Shown here: one piece after another, positions 1 through 10,620 of the stretch
Numbering within the stretch: position 1 is the first letter of the stretch
Layout of the letters: every line of letters starts with the position of its first letter
Origin: Agelaius tricolor
Lineage: Eukaryota > Chordata > Aves > Passeriformes > Icteridae
Direction of reading: 5' to 3'
Assembly: GCA_023055355.1 (NCBI GenBank)
Contig: JALJCS010000029.1
Location: 6,500,001 to 6,564,000, forward strand
Length of the DNA stretch: 64,000 nucleotides
The notes under the pieces: generated by a model
What the model was told of the DNA's origin: nothing
Database searches by the model: none
What the model saw: only the letters and a program-made list of their open reading frames with translations
Made by a program: the position numbers and the translations under genes

Positions 1-382
1 CCTCCTGTCCCAAATTAATGCAGATATCCCCCCAAAAACTCCCTGCTCCTGTCCCTGAGCGCTGCCTCTTTTTTAACTCTCTTTTCCCCTCTCCAGTAAA
101 TCTGAGTGAAGCATTAAACATAAACTTCTCTAAAAAGCCCTCCCAGGATTAAAGGACAGGCAGTGTAATTCCACAGCTGTTTAAAGTGGACCCATAAAGG
201 TTAAGTTTAATATCAGGGAGATGAGATTTCCACCTGCCTGCAGCTGGCACTCAGAGAAGCTCTCACAAGAAAACCTCTGTGCTCCTTCCCTGCCCAGGGC
301 TCACTCCACAGCCTGGATCTCACCTGGGCAGGGCTGGCGTGGATTTCCCATCCCAAACCCAGGTAGGAGCAGCCTGGGGGAG

Positions 383-460
383 TGGAGGTGTCCCTGCCCA
401 TGGAGCTGGATGAGCTTGAAGGTCCCTCCCAACCCAAAGCGTTTTAGGATTCTATGAATT
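383..460 (+). mobile_element. CR1 LINE 3' end fragment
   Basis: The segment reads through the conserved CR1 3' tail (GAGGTGTCCCTGCCCATGG, then a degraded GGATGAGCTTGAAGGTCCC, then CCAACCC) and finishes with a single ATTCTATG octamer, the CR1 terminal repeat. It is heavily 5'-truncated, as most CR1 copies are. It is followed by a short GGAAT microsatellite at about 471-487. Confidence 0.8.
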
Positions 461-508
461 AAAAAAAAATGGAATGGAATGGAATGGGACCCCAGTAAAA
501 GGGCACAG

Positions 509-541
509 AAAGTTTTTTTTGTTTGTTTGTTTGTTTGTTTT
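509..541. repeat. Poly-T and (GTTT)n microsatellite
   Basis: A T run passes into four to five GTTT units. It is a simple repeat. Confidence 0.85.
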
Positions 542-779
542 CAAAAGGATAGAAGCCAGGGGTCTCTATCATTTAGGGTTTTTAGCTGGCATTTGGGGTT
601 TTTAGCGGGCACTGCCTTTGCTGACTGCCGGATTTACAAAGTTCCTGGTTTACAATGGCAGGAATATAATATACAACATAACTCCCCTTGTCCATCCTCC
701 CCACCCCTCATATCCCACCCATCCCAGAGCTCTCCAGCACCTCTGTCCCCCATTCCCTCCTGGAAACCCCTCAGCCATC

Positions 780-1327
780 CGTGGTGCTTGTGAGGGTCCT
801 CAGGACGAGGTGAGAGATGAGGAATTTGACTCTAAGTTCTCAGAAGGCTGATTTATTATTTTATAATAAAATATTATAAAACAATAAATCAGCCTTCTGA
901 GAACTATAATATTATAGTATATATTTCGTATAGCATTATATTATATTATGTTATGTTATATATTATGTTATATATTATATTATATTGTATTGTATTATAT
1001 TATATTATATTATGCTACACTAAAACTACACTAAAGAAATAGAAGGATACAGACAGAAGGCTTGGTAAGAATGAATAATAAAAATTCATGACTGACTCCT
1101 CAGATTCTGACACAGCTGATGGTGATTGGCCGTTAAGTAAAAACAATTCACATGAAACCAATCAAACATCGACCAGTTGGTAAACAGTGTCCAAACCACA
1201 TTCCAAAGCAGCCAAACACAGGAGAAGCAATCAGATAATTATTGTTTTCATTTTTCTCTGAGGCTTCTCAGCTTCCCAGGAGAAGAAATCCCGGTGCAGG
1301 GATTTTTCAGAAAATGTGACAGTGACA
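780..1327 (-). mobile_element. ERV solo LTR, AT-expanded copy
   Basis: On the minus strand the element opens TGTCACTGTCACATTTTCTG. It carries the blocks GGAATGTG, CCAATCA and an AATAAATCAGCC polyadenylation region, and it closes near GAGGACCCTC..CACCACG. The final A of the expected CA terminus is mutated. This is the same family as the copies at 4045, 12530, 28811 and 33206. Flanking hexamers GCCATC (774-779) and GCCACA (1328-1333) agree at only four of six positions, so the target duplication is doubtful. The region near the polyadenylation signal is swollen by AT-rich sequence (about 860-1010) and contains a near-perfect palindrome. Confidence 0.75.
835..905. repeat. 33-bp-arm palindrome inside the LTR
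   Basis: Arms 835-867 and 873-905 are reverse complements with one mismatch around a 5-base loop. The arms consist of the LTR's own CAGAAGGCTGATTTATT block, so the palindrome arose by inverted duplication of LTR sequence. Confidence 0.9.
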
Positions 1328-1333
1328 GCCACA

Positions 1334-3286
1334 AAACCTGGAGCTCCAAATCCCTGCAGCATCACCAGCGCATTGGGAACCTGCCCAAGCCAACGAAAAA
1401 CAAATCCTGACTGGAGAATTTGCTGGATCCAGAATTCTGCGCCAGCAAGGATGAGAGAACAAACAGAGCAAGCAAAGCTTGACCCCCAAAGGCAGCAGGA
1501 CCAGAATCAGCTGGGTGAAGGTGCTGACTCTGCTGGAATCCAAAAGGGAAAGGAGGGAAATCTGCATTGGGATGGGATGGATTCCAGCTCCCTCCAAAAA
1601 CTGGAATTCTTCAAGTCCTGTCCCTGTGCTAAAGCAGCACTTGGGGCAGCTGCTGCTTGAGGAGGAAAGCAGATTTTAATTCCATAAAATTCCTTCTCAA
1701 GCTTCTCCCAGCCTCGACCTCCAAATCAGCTGCTTCTTGGTAAATGTTTGAAGGATAAATTTGGGATTAATTCCAAAGAATCCTTGAAACACCCTCAGCA
1801 CTGGAGGGGGTACGAGAGCAGCTCTTTGCAAACTTGAGCTCCTTATTTTTGGAAAGAGAGGAAAACTTTACATTTTTTTTAGGATTAGAGAGGATGGACT
1901 GAGGGAAGTCATCAGGTGCTGAACAGTAAAATTGTTTGTACTGGCAGAAACAACCAGAGGGTTAAAAAACTTCATGGGGACACCTGAGATCTGTGCTCAT
2001 GTCATAGCCACAGAGGGAATTTGGTAGAGACAAGTCATCCCACTGGTAAAAACCCACAATTATCCTTTTTTGCCCTCACTGTTGCTCACCTCATTGACAT
2101 TTCCCAGCACAGAAAATGCCCATTTTGCAGATGACACTGAAAATTAAGAGTTTGTTGCTCTCAGAGGTAGCAGGACCTCCAGATTCTTGTGAGTAGTTGC
2201 TCAGCTGAGGATTCTGAGCAGCTGTGAGTGCCCCAGATAGGAGAAAAATGTTTTTATACCTCAAGAGAAGGGTAAAATGAACATGGAGAGCATCAGCAGA
2301 TGAGCTCAACCCTTTTTGCTAAAGGATAAAAAATTTGCTGTTCTCTGTCTCAGCCTCCCCTGGTGACCATCACAAATGTGTGAAATAAAATCAGACCCAT
2401 CCCTGAGTTTTCCCCTTCATTCCCAATATTCTATTGGAGAATATTGGGAATATTCTATTGGGAATTCCATGCTCAGGCTGCAGCTCACCAGCAGGATGAA
2501 ATTCCCCAAACCCTTCCACAGAAACTCCTCCAAAGCTCCACTGGCAACTTATTCCCCCACCAGCCAATATTTCCCAGCATCTGTAATTAGCTCAAATTTA
2601 AAAAAAAAATTAATTAAAAAAGCAAGGAAAGCCACAAAAATCCAGGAGATGTTGGGAAGAGCTCAAGCCCTGACATTCTGAGGCTGGTTTAGACGCAAAC
2701 CTCATTTTCCATCATCCCCTCTCTGTGCCCAGCAGCTCTGCTAGAAGGCTCAGAAAGCCTTGCAAGCAGGTGGAGAGAAAAGAGCCCTTCCTCAGGGAAA
2801 TTTCCTTTCTGACCCTGATTAATTGGAAGCTGCCTGGTGCCCTGGAGCATGGAGAGGAGGAAAGCAAAGGCAGACAGGAAAGGTGCCCTGGGGAAGCAGC
2901 AGGTTCCTGCCAGCTGACAAAGTGGGGCTTGAAGTGTAAACCAGCCTGCAAGGGGATCTGAAAGCAGTTTAAAGTCTCGTTTCTGCCATAAAAAACAAGA
3001 CTCTTTCCTCCTTGGGAATCAAAGAGGGTTTCCTGGGCTGAATTTCATTTCCTCTGTGATGAAAATTAATTGTAGTGGTAAAGACAAGGAAAAGCTGCAG
3101 CTTCCTCCCAGCCCACAGCTCCATGCCTGCCATGCACCGTTCCCAGGGATAGGAAAAGATTTTAAAATCGTAGAAAATTTGGGGAGTTAGGAAGAAAGCC
3201 AGGCTTGGTAGGCCCTGGGAAAATGTTAAAGGTGGAAGCTGGGAAATGCTGGGCCTTGTGTTTGCTAGATCGGGTGAAACTGCGCC
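1334..3286. other. Unique intergenic sequence
   Basis: No gene or recognised repeat is seen. Open frames are short and show no domain-like features. A small hairpin lies at 2419-2451 with 14-bp arms. Only ordinary A-rich runs are present otherwise. Confidence 0.5.
2419..2451. repeat. Perfect 14-bp inverted repeat
   Basis: ATTCCCAATATTCT (2419-2432) is repeated in reverse complement at 2438-2451 with a 5-base loop. Part of the arm occurs again directly after it. There is no T-run, so it is not terminator-like. Confidence 0.85.
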
Positions 3287-3839
3287 TGTGAAGTCAGTTC
3301 ATGATAAATTAGATAATTGTTAGATGTGATTAGATATAATTATTGTTTAAAGAATCATGAGAAACTGTTAGGGGTTTGAGGGGAATCACGAGAAATCCAT
3401 GCTTGGATGAAATCAATGTATACAATAGAACAATGTAAGTTTAATAATGAATATTAAGTTATATAACCTATAATTTATCATTATAATAATATTATATTAT
3501 TATAATATTAATTTCATTATTATATTAATGTATTATAAGTTATTAACTTACTATAAGTTATAGAATAAGTAATATTAAGCTATATAATGTATACATTATT
3601 ATATTATTATTATATTATTATTATATTATTATATAATCATTATGGTAACTTATTATAAGTTATTAACTTATTTTACGTTATATAATAATTAATATTAAGT
3701 TATATAACAATAGAATATAAAACATGTTCAGCCCAAAACCATGTTGGGGTCAGATTTTTGTGCACCCCTGACACCCAGAGCTCTTTAATAAAACCACCTG
3801 TATATAATCACTCTGTGATTACGTGTTCCTGAACTAACA
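3287..3839 (+). mobile_element. ERV solo LTR of a second family, AT-expanded
   Basis: The element begins near TGTGAAGTCAGTTCATG and ends CTGAACTAACA. It has a TATAAAA-like box at about 3717 and an AATAAA polyadenylation signal at 3787-3792, in the order expected for an LTR read on the plus strand. A stretch of TAATAT/TATTATA sequence (about 3450-3715) expands the upstream part. No target duplication was found, so the 5' boundary is uncertain. Confidence 0.65.
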
Positions 3840-4044
3840 CCCAGGAATAAGAACCCATCCTGTAACTCCATTTTAATTATATTTGCAGCCCATTTCCCCC
3901 TGGGAGTCCCCCCAGTCACCATTTCAGCACGAGGTCAATCTGCTTGCTGTGCCACAGCTCCAAAAACCACGATTACCCCGTTTTCCCCTCACCTCCAGCA
4001 TCACTCATTTCCACCCCACGTTCTCTTCCACATAAAGAACTTCT

Positions 4045-4785
4045 TATTGGATTTGTGGGGTGCCCTGTGAAAGGAAGGAATGATGACTCTGACTCCATGT
4101 TCTCAGAAGGTTCATTTATTGTTAACTATAATTGTTATTGTTCATTTTTCATAATTGTTCATTTATTGTTAACTATAATATAATTCTATTATATTAAAGA
4201 ATACTATACTATAGTACACTATATTATATTAAAGAATACTATACTCTGGTATACTATATTATATTAAAGAATGCTATACTAAACTACACTAAAGAATACA
4301 GAAAGGATACAGACAGAAGGCTAAAAAGATAATAATGAAAACTCGTGGCTCTGGAAAGAGTCCCAGCACAGCTTGGCCCTGATTTGCCAAAGAGTCAAAA
4401 CAATTCACATCAGAATCCAAAGAAACAATCACCAGGTCATTTATTATTTTATGATGCTATATTATGTTAAAGGGTACTAAACTATACTGTGCTAAAGAAT
4501 ACAGAAAGGATACTTACAGAATGCTAAAAAGATAATAATGAAACTCGTGACTCTTTCCAGAGTCCCAACACAGCTTGGTCCTGATTTGCCAAAGAGTCAA
4601 AACCATTCCCATGAAACCAATGGAACAATCACCTGTGGGTGAGCAATCTCCAAACACATTCCACAGCAGCAAAACACAGGAGAAGCAAATGAGATAAAAT
4701 TGTTTTCCTTTTTCTCTGAGGCTTCTCAGCTTCCCAGGAGAGACACCCTGGGCAAAGGGATTTTTCAGAGAATGCGACAGCGACA
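4045..4785 (-). mobile_element. ERV solo LTR with internal tandem duplication
   Basis: It belongs to the same family as the 780 copy. On the minus strand it starts TGTCGCTGTCGCATTC and has CCAAT-type blocks. Its distal end reads GGGCACCCCACAAATCC. The U3 block with AGAATACAGAAAGGATAC and GTCCCAGCACAGCTTGG occurs twice (about 4280-4440 and 4475-4620), so the element is a mosaic with an internal duplication. A GTTCATTTATTGTTAAC segment is also duplicated (4110-4180). No matching flanking duplication was found. Confidence 0.75.
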
Positions 4786-5510
4786 CCGCTGCTCCTCTGC
4801 ACCCAGGATCAGGTTTTTCCCATTCTGTCTCCCACTTTTCCATGCCTTGGGGCTGCCCTCAGAGCCCAGCAGCAGAAGAGTTAAGCTGATCAATAGCAGA
4901 GGAGCAGCTCCAGGGGCCTGGTTCGCTGCCATCCATCAGCACCATTTACATGAGAACTGTCAGGCTGCAAATAGAAAGCCAGGCGATGTGAAACAATCCT
5001 GTCTGAAGGTTTTTAGCACTCCTTACAAATTGCCGCCGTGAATAACTTGTTGCCTGTATTTATCCCTTTTCAAATTGTCTCTTAGCTACACTCATCCATC
5101 TTCATTCCTCCCCGCCTGCTCCAGACACTCTCGGCTGCTGCCTCATTATTTTACATTTGTGCGCTGCCACTTGGCTCAGGCTCGCAGAGCAGCCCCAGGA
5201 GCACAGATCCATCCCCGGGGCGATGCCACCGGGCTTTTGGTGGCCATTCACACATTCCCCCCATCCCCGGGAGGGATCTAAGCCTTGGCACCAGCACATC
5301 TCCCCCCCAGACAGGACAGCATCCCTACAAAACAGAGTTCTGCTCCCCGAGCCAGAGATTTTCAGTCTCTTCACTCAGAGCTCTCTGCAGGGATGGGCTG
5401 GGAGATGCCTGAGATCTCAGCAAGGCTCAGTTTGTCCTTGCAGTGACAGCGGTGACAACTCCTCTGCTGAAGCCCTCAACTCCCTCATTTTCCTGTGCCA
5501 GTGGCAGCAG
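4786..5510. other. Unique intergenic sequence
   Basis: No gene is recognised. The stretch at about 4880-5080 has balanced composition, no repeats and short TGA/TAA-rich frames. It reads like ordinary or possibly conserved non-coding DNA, but conservation cannot be tested here. Confidence 0.4.
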
Positions 5511-6060
5511 ACATGACAGATATTCCAGCAGCCCTGCTTGCAGCCTGGAGGGGCACCCACAGCCCCTCTGAAGAGGAAATTGCAAATCAGAGCTGTCACA
5601 GGGAGCAGACACCACACTTGGAGGAGCTTCAGCTCCAGCTCTGCTCCATCACCACGCAGGCAGCTGCTGAGAGTGTGCCTCCACCAGATTTCTATTCCAA
5701 TTTTCTAGTCCAGATTTGTATTCCAATTTTCTTTTCCAGATTTCTATTCTGGTTTTCTAGTCCAGCTTTCTATTCCTGTTTTCTCACTGCTGCCTCTCTC
5801 AGGAATGCTGCCATCCATCCATCCATCCATCCACCCATCCTCAAACCCTTCCACCAAGCACACACCTTCACCCTTCCTGAGGATGGAATGGTTCTTTCCC
5901 TCCTCCAGAAAAGCAGGAGCTCTCAAAGCATCTCCTTGTGGGCTGTAATTTTGCACCTATCTCAGCTGGGATTTATGGCACAATATCAGTTTATTTTGGA
6001 CAGCATCTTTCACACAAGCACTGCCACTTGAAGGCTTTTCAGAGGCAAATAAAAGCCAGG
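5511..6060 (+). repeat. Left copy (segments A then B) of a circularly permuted inverted duplication
   Basis: Segment A spans about 5511-5871 and segment B about 5872-6060. Both recur in reverse complement at 6222-6764. A contains a run of TTTCTATTCC-like motifs and a (CATC)n microsatellite at about 5811-5840. Identity to the right copy is about 97-98 percent by eye. A 12-base CCCTGCTTGCAG is present only in this copy (near 5531). Confidence 0.9.
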
Positions 6061-6221
6061 CAGGCAGAGTAGAAATGAGGGAGAGAGCAGGGCTTTGGAG
6101 ATGTGGAGTGGGGAATGCATCTAGGGCTGGCAAAAGGAGAGAGGGAAAAGCTGGAGCATGGGAGAAGCAAGAGATTTAATTTGGAGGGGTTTAAAATGTG
6201 CAGTGGTGGGAGAGAAACTGG
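6061..6221. other. Spacer between the two inverted copies
   Basis: This is a 161-base purine-rich spacer with no counterpart in either copy. Confidence 0.8.
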
Positions 6222-6764
6222 GGATGAAGGTGTGTGCCTGGTGGAAGGGTTTGAGGATGGATGGATTTGAGGATGGATGGATGGATGGCAGCATTCCTGA
6301 GAGAGGCAGCAGTGAGAAAACAGGAATAGAAAGCTGGACTAGAAAACCAGAATAGAAATCTGGACTAGAAAATTGGAATACAAATCTGGACTAGAAAATT
6401 GGAATAGAAATCTGGTGGAGGCACACTCTCAGCAGCTGCCTGTGTGGTGATGGAGCAGAGCTGGAGCTGAAGCTCCTCCAAGTGTGGTGTCTGCTCCCTG
6501 TGACAGCTCTGATCTGCAATTTCCTCTTCAGAGGGGCTGTGGGTGCCCCTCCAGGCTGCTGGAATATCTGTCATGCCTGGCTTTTATTTGCCTCTGAAAA
6601 GCCTTCAAGTGGCAGTGCTTGTGTGAAAGATGCTGTCCAAAATAAACTGATATTGTGCCATAAATCCCAGCTGAGATAGGTGCAAAATTACAGCCCACAA
6701 GGAGATGCTTTGAGAGCTCCTGCTTTTCTGGAGGAGGGACAGAACCATTCCCTCCTCAGAAGTG
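6222..6764 (-). repeat. Right copy (A' then B') of the inverted duplication
   Basis: Positions 6222-6575 are the reverse complement of A, and 6576-6764 the reverse complement of B. A simple inverted duplication would give B' before A'. Here the order is A' then B'. The new A'/B' junction (TCATG/CCTGG at 6575/6576) joins the two outer ends of the left copy. The outer ends of this copy both map to the A/B boundary at about 5871. Confidence 0.9.
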
Positions 6765-8009
6765 TGGCTGGGATTATTTGAGTGGTCAGGCTCTCAGGGC
6801 TTGGCTCTTCAAACCCATAACTCCAAAGATCAGGTTTTGTTAAAACCACGCACAAATCAAACCCCCAAAGCCCTGGAGAATCTGTGGAGCTGTTTCAGAA
6901 GAGGTCCCAGACAAAATACAGAAGAGAAATGTTTTGGAAAGCAACCCCAAAATTCCTAAGTAACCTCTGTAATCCTGGGATGCAGCAGGATGGGGAAGTT
7001 TTTTGACAGAAATACAAAATATCCCTAGAAAATAAATTATTTCAGAATAACCAGCAGCGTTTAATCCAAGGAAATGAATGACTGAATTTAAATTTCATAA
7101 ATAAAAGTGATATTTTGAACTGCATGTAAGAAAATAAAGTGCACTTCTGCTGACATGGGGAGAAATAAGTCCTTTTCTAGCTCCCTAGCAGCTTAAAAGC
7201 TGTCAATTAGCAAATCCCTATGCAAATGTGCTCCAACTTGACAGGCAGAGCTCCAAAACAGTGATAACACCACGGGGAAAAATGCACCAAAACCCACAAT
7301 ATTTACAGGAAGCAGCAACACCAGGTAAATATTTTCATATGCTGTAAACTGTATAGGTTTAAAGCGTTCTCAGCATTGCTTTTAATGTGATTAAAGGGTG
7401 GGGGAAAAAGGCAATGTGCAAATAAATTGCTAAAAAATGGGAGGTTCAGACAGCTGAGTGTCAGAGAGGAGCGTGCTGAATCAATAAATTGTGTTCTCAG
7501 AGGCAGAATTCACTTGCCCTTTAGCTAAAGTTGGGATCTATTCACTGCCTGATATCATGGTCACTTCCCAGAGCACTAAATCAAGGCTGGGATTTGTTAA
7601 TCCCAGCATTTTGCTGACAGAGCAGAGCTCAGGCCCAGCCAAAAGGCACCAGATGGGCACAGGGGGGGATCCTGAGCACAGCAAAGCCAGAGGGAACAGT
7701 TTGGTGCTCGCTTGCAGAGTTTGCGTTTTGCTTTTGTGGCTTTAAATTGTTCTGGGGAGGAAGAAGAGAAGAAAAGGAGAAAATTTCCCTGGAATGTGGA
7801 ATTGGGTGGAAATTCACCCCCCAAAAAAGCCCAGAAAAATAAAGAGATGCAGCAGCAAAAAGATATTTAGGGTCAACAAAATCAGGTGCTCCTAAAAGGC
7901 TCACTGGGCATGGGCTCTCCCCTCTTCTCCATCCTGGCGCTGCTTTGGGGGATTTGTCAGCCAAGGGATGAAGAGAGAAGAGCTGGGATCGTGTCAGGCT
8001 GGTCTAAAG
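6765..8009. other. Unique intergenic sequence
   Basis: No gene or repeat family is recognised. Several short A-rich runs and short frames without recognisable motifs are present. Confidence 0.5.
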
Positions 8010-8755
8010 CTCAGGCAGGGTCTACAGCATGCTTCAGGTTCATCTAAAACCCCACTCCAGGCCAGCTGAAAACCCTCACTGCAAGCAGGCCTAAACCTCT
8101 CTTCAGGTCGGTCTAAAACCCCATTTCAAGCCAGTCTAAAACCCTCACTGCAAGCTGGCCTAAACCCCTCTTCAGGTTGGTCTAAAACCCCATTTCAGGC
8201 CAGTCTAAAACCCCATTTCAAGCTGGCTTAAAACCCTCGCTGCAAGCAGGCCTAAACCCCTCTTCAGGTCGGTCTAAAACCCCATTTCAGGCCAGTAAAA
8301 AACCCTCACTGCAAGCTGGCCTAAACCCCTCTTCAGGTTGGTCTAAAACCCCATTTCAGGCCAGTCTAAGAAAAGTTTAGGTTCATCTAAACCCTGCTTC
8401 AGGCTGGCCTCAAACTCCTGCTGCAGGCCAGGCTAAAACCCCACTTTGGGCCAGCCTAACCACACAGCAAATCTTATCCTTAACCCCCACTTCAGGCCAG
8501 CCTAACAACACATCACATTGTTCCAAATCCTCACTTCAGGCTGGCCTAAACCCTCACTGTAGGTAGGCCTAAACCCCTCGCTGCAGGCTGGCCTAAAACC
8601 CTCACTGCAGGCTGGCCTAAACTCCTCGCTGCAGGTTGGCCTAAAACCCCACTTCAGGCCAGTCTAAAACCCCATTTCAGGCCAGCCTAACACCACATCA
8701 AGCTGTTCTAAATCCCACTTCAGGCTAGCCTAAAACCCCCACTGCAGTAACTGCA
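8010..8755. repeat. Minisatellite, ~22-23-bp unit
   Basis: The unit is built on CTAAAACCCC followed by TTCAGGCCAG or ACTGCAAGCTGGC. About 30 variable copies are present. Related unit types alternate, so a higher-order spacing of about 68-91 bases is visible. Copies diverge toward the 3' end. Confidence 0.9.
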
Positions 8756-10085
8756 GCACTTCACCAACACAGGCATTCCCCAGGAAAAGAATTTTGACTT
8801 TTTGGGGCAAGACAGGCTGTGCCCTCTCGTCCCCTGGGCTGCCCTGGGGGTTCAGGTGATTTTTGCTTCCACACTCACTGAGCTCTTCCTAAAATTCACC
8901 CCTAGGGAGGGCTCAAAGCAGAGCAGGCAGTGAAACATCCCAGCAAGGCTTCCCTTGGTAACAATTGCAGCAAAACTGCATTTCCTGAGCAGCTGGATCA
9001 CTGAATCCACACTCAGGACACAACATTATCTCCTGAAAATACCCCTTTCCTTTAGGTACTTCTTGATGTTGCATCATTTTGCAAGAGCAGGAAGAAATTT
9101 GATGGAAAGCAAGCCTCGATACTAAAATATTTTTATTCTCTCTTTATTTGCTGTTGAGGCAGAAGAGGCTTTAGTTCAGCTTTTTTATTATATTTTTTCC
9201 CAGACACAATTGGTGTTACGTTTCCTATAGGAGATGTGTCACCAAAGTTTTGCTGGCAGCTTTTCCACGAGCACACAGAGGGCCCTAAAAACAGGAGAGC
9301 AAAGCAATTCCCTGCAAGTCAGACTCAATCTCTGTCCACCTTTTGCCTCATTAGAAGAGAGGAGGTTCTGAGCCTGGCCCAGGGTTTTACTGCAGCTCTC
9401 AATTACCCCGTGTACATTTTAAACACTTCCCAATTACTTGGGCCACCTCTCCACGATCTGGGGCTGGGCAGTCCTTCCCCAAACTCCAAAAAGCAATCCA
9501 GGGAATAACAGCAGCCTGCTGCAATTTTAGGGACAGAGATGGGGATTTTTACTCCCTAATAAAACATCACTCCCTTTCCCTGCCCAGCTTTCTCTGGATG
9601 TGGATCTCTCTCACTCACTAATGATTATTATCCCTCCTAGCAGCCAGTGGGAAGACTCCAGTTTGGTTCTGCAGGGATATTTATTACCCAGGCTGCCCTT
9701 TGATCCTGTTTAGTCTAATTGAGCCTGGCACACGGCTCAGCCATGCTGATGGATCTGCCCCATAAAGGATCTTTGCAGACAGATGGAAGTTCCATGATTG
9801 CCTCCTTTTCCCTGCTATTAGAGGAGCTGGGCTCCTTCCCCTGACTCACAATTTAATTACCAGGCATATGGAAACGTCAGGAGCACTGAAGCCAAGGCCC
9901 TTGCACAGATTTCAGTGCTCATTGCTGTGTCTTTGAGCCACCCTTGTGTCCTTTTTAAAGGCTCAACTCCTAAAACAGCCCCTTCAACACCATCCAGAAA
10001 CGGAGATCCCTCGGTGAGATGCTGCTCTGGGTGAGTTCAGTGGAAGCAGCCAGCAAAATTCCCACTCCCAGAGGGAGAGGACAGA
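8756..10085. other. Unique intergenic sequence
   Basis: No gene is recognised. The DNA is mixed, with ordinary AT-rich patches (about 9120-9210). Confidence 0.45.
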
Positions 10086-10620
10086 GGCTGATCCCCTTTT
10101 CCTGAACCCAATTCCCTTCTCCCAAGCCCAATTCCCTTCTCCCCAAGCCCCATCCCCTTTTCCTGAGCCCAATTCCATTCTCCCCAAACCAGTTCCCTTC
10201 TCCTGGGCCCAATTCTCATTTCCCCAGCCCTATCCCCTTCTCTCCAGCCCCATCCCCCTTCTCCTGAGCAGAATTCCCTTTTCTCCAGTCCAGTTCCCCT
10301 CTCCCCAACCCCATTCCTTTTTTCCCAAGCCAAATCCCCTTTTCCTGAGCCTGATTCCCTTTTCCACAGCCCCATACCCCTCTCCCCAGCCCCATCCTCT
10401 TCTCCTGAAGAGAATTCCCTTCTCCTGAACAGAATTCCCTTTTCTTCAGCCCAGTTCTCTTCTCCCCAGCCCCATTCCCTTCTCCCCAACCCAGTCCCCT
10501 TTTCCGGAGCCCCATTCCCTTCTCCCCAGCCCAGTTCCCTTCTCCTGAACAGAATTCCCTTTTCTTCACCCCAATTCCCTTTTCCCCACCCCTGTCCCCA
10601 TCTCTCCAGCCCCATCCCTC
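10086..10620. repeat. Pyrimidine-rich minisatellite, ~20-22-bp unit
   Basis: Units such as CCCAATTCCCTTCTCC and CAGCCCCATCCCCTTC repeat for over 530 bases. The strand is strongly C+T biased. It produces long minus-strand frames rich in Gly, Glu, Trp and Lys that are not proteins. Mirror-symmetric polypyrimidine stretches could form triplex DNA. Confidence 0.92.

Noticed and set aside
5511..6764. Inverted copy as a sequencing fold-back artefact
   Set aside because: A missed-adapter or fold-back read gives B'-A' order with no spacer change. The observed A'-B' order, unique spacer and scattered differences do not fit, though reads should confirm.
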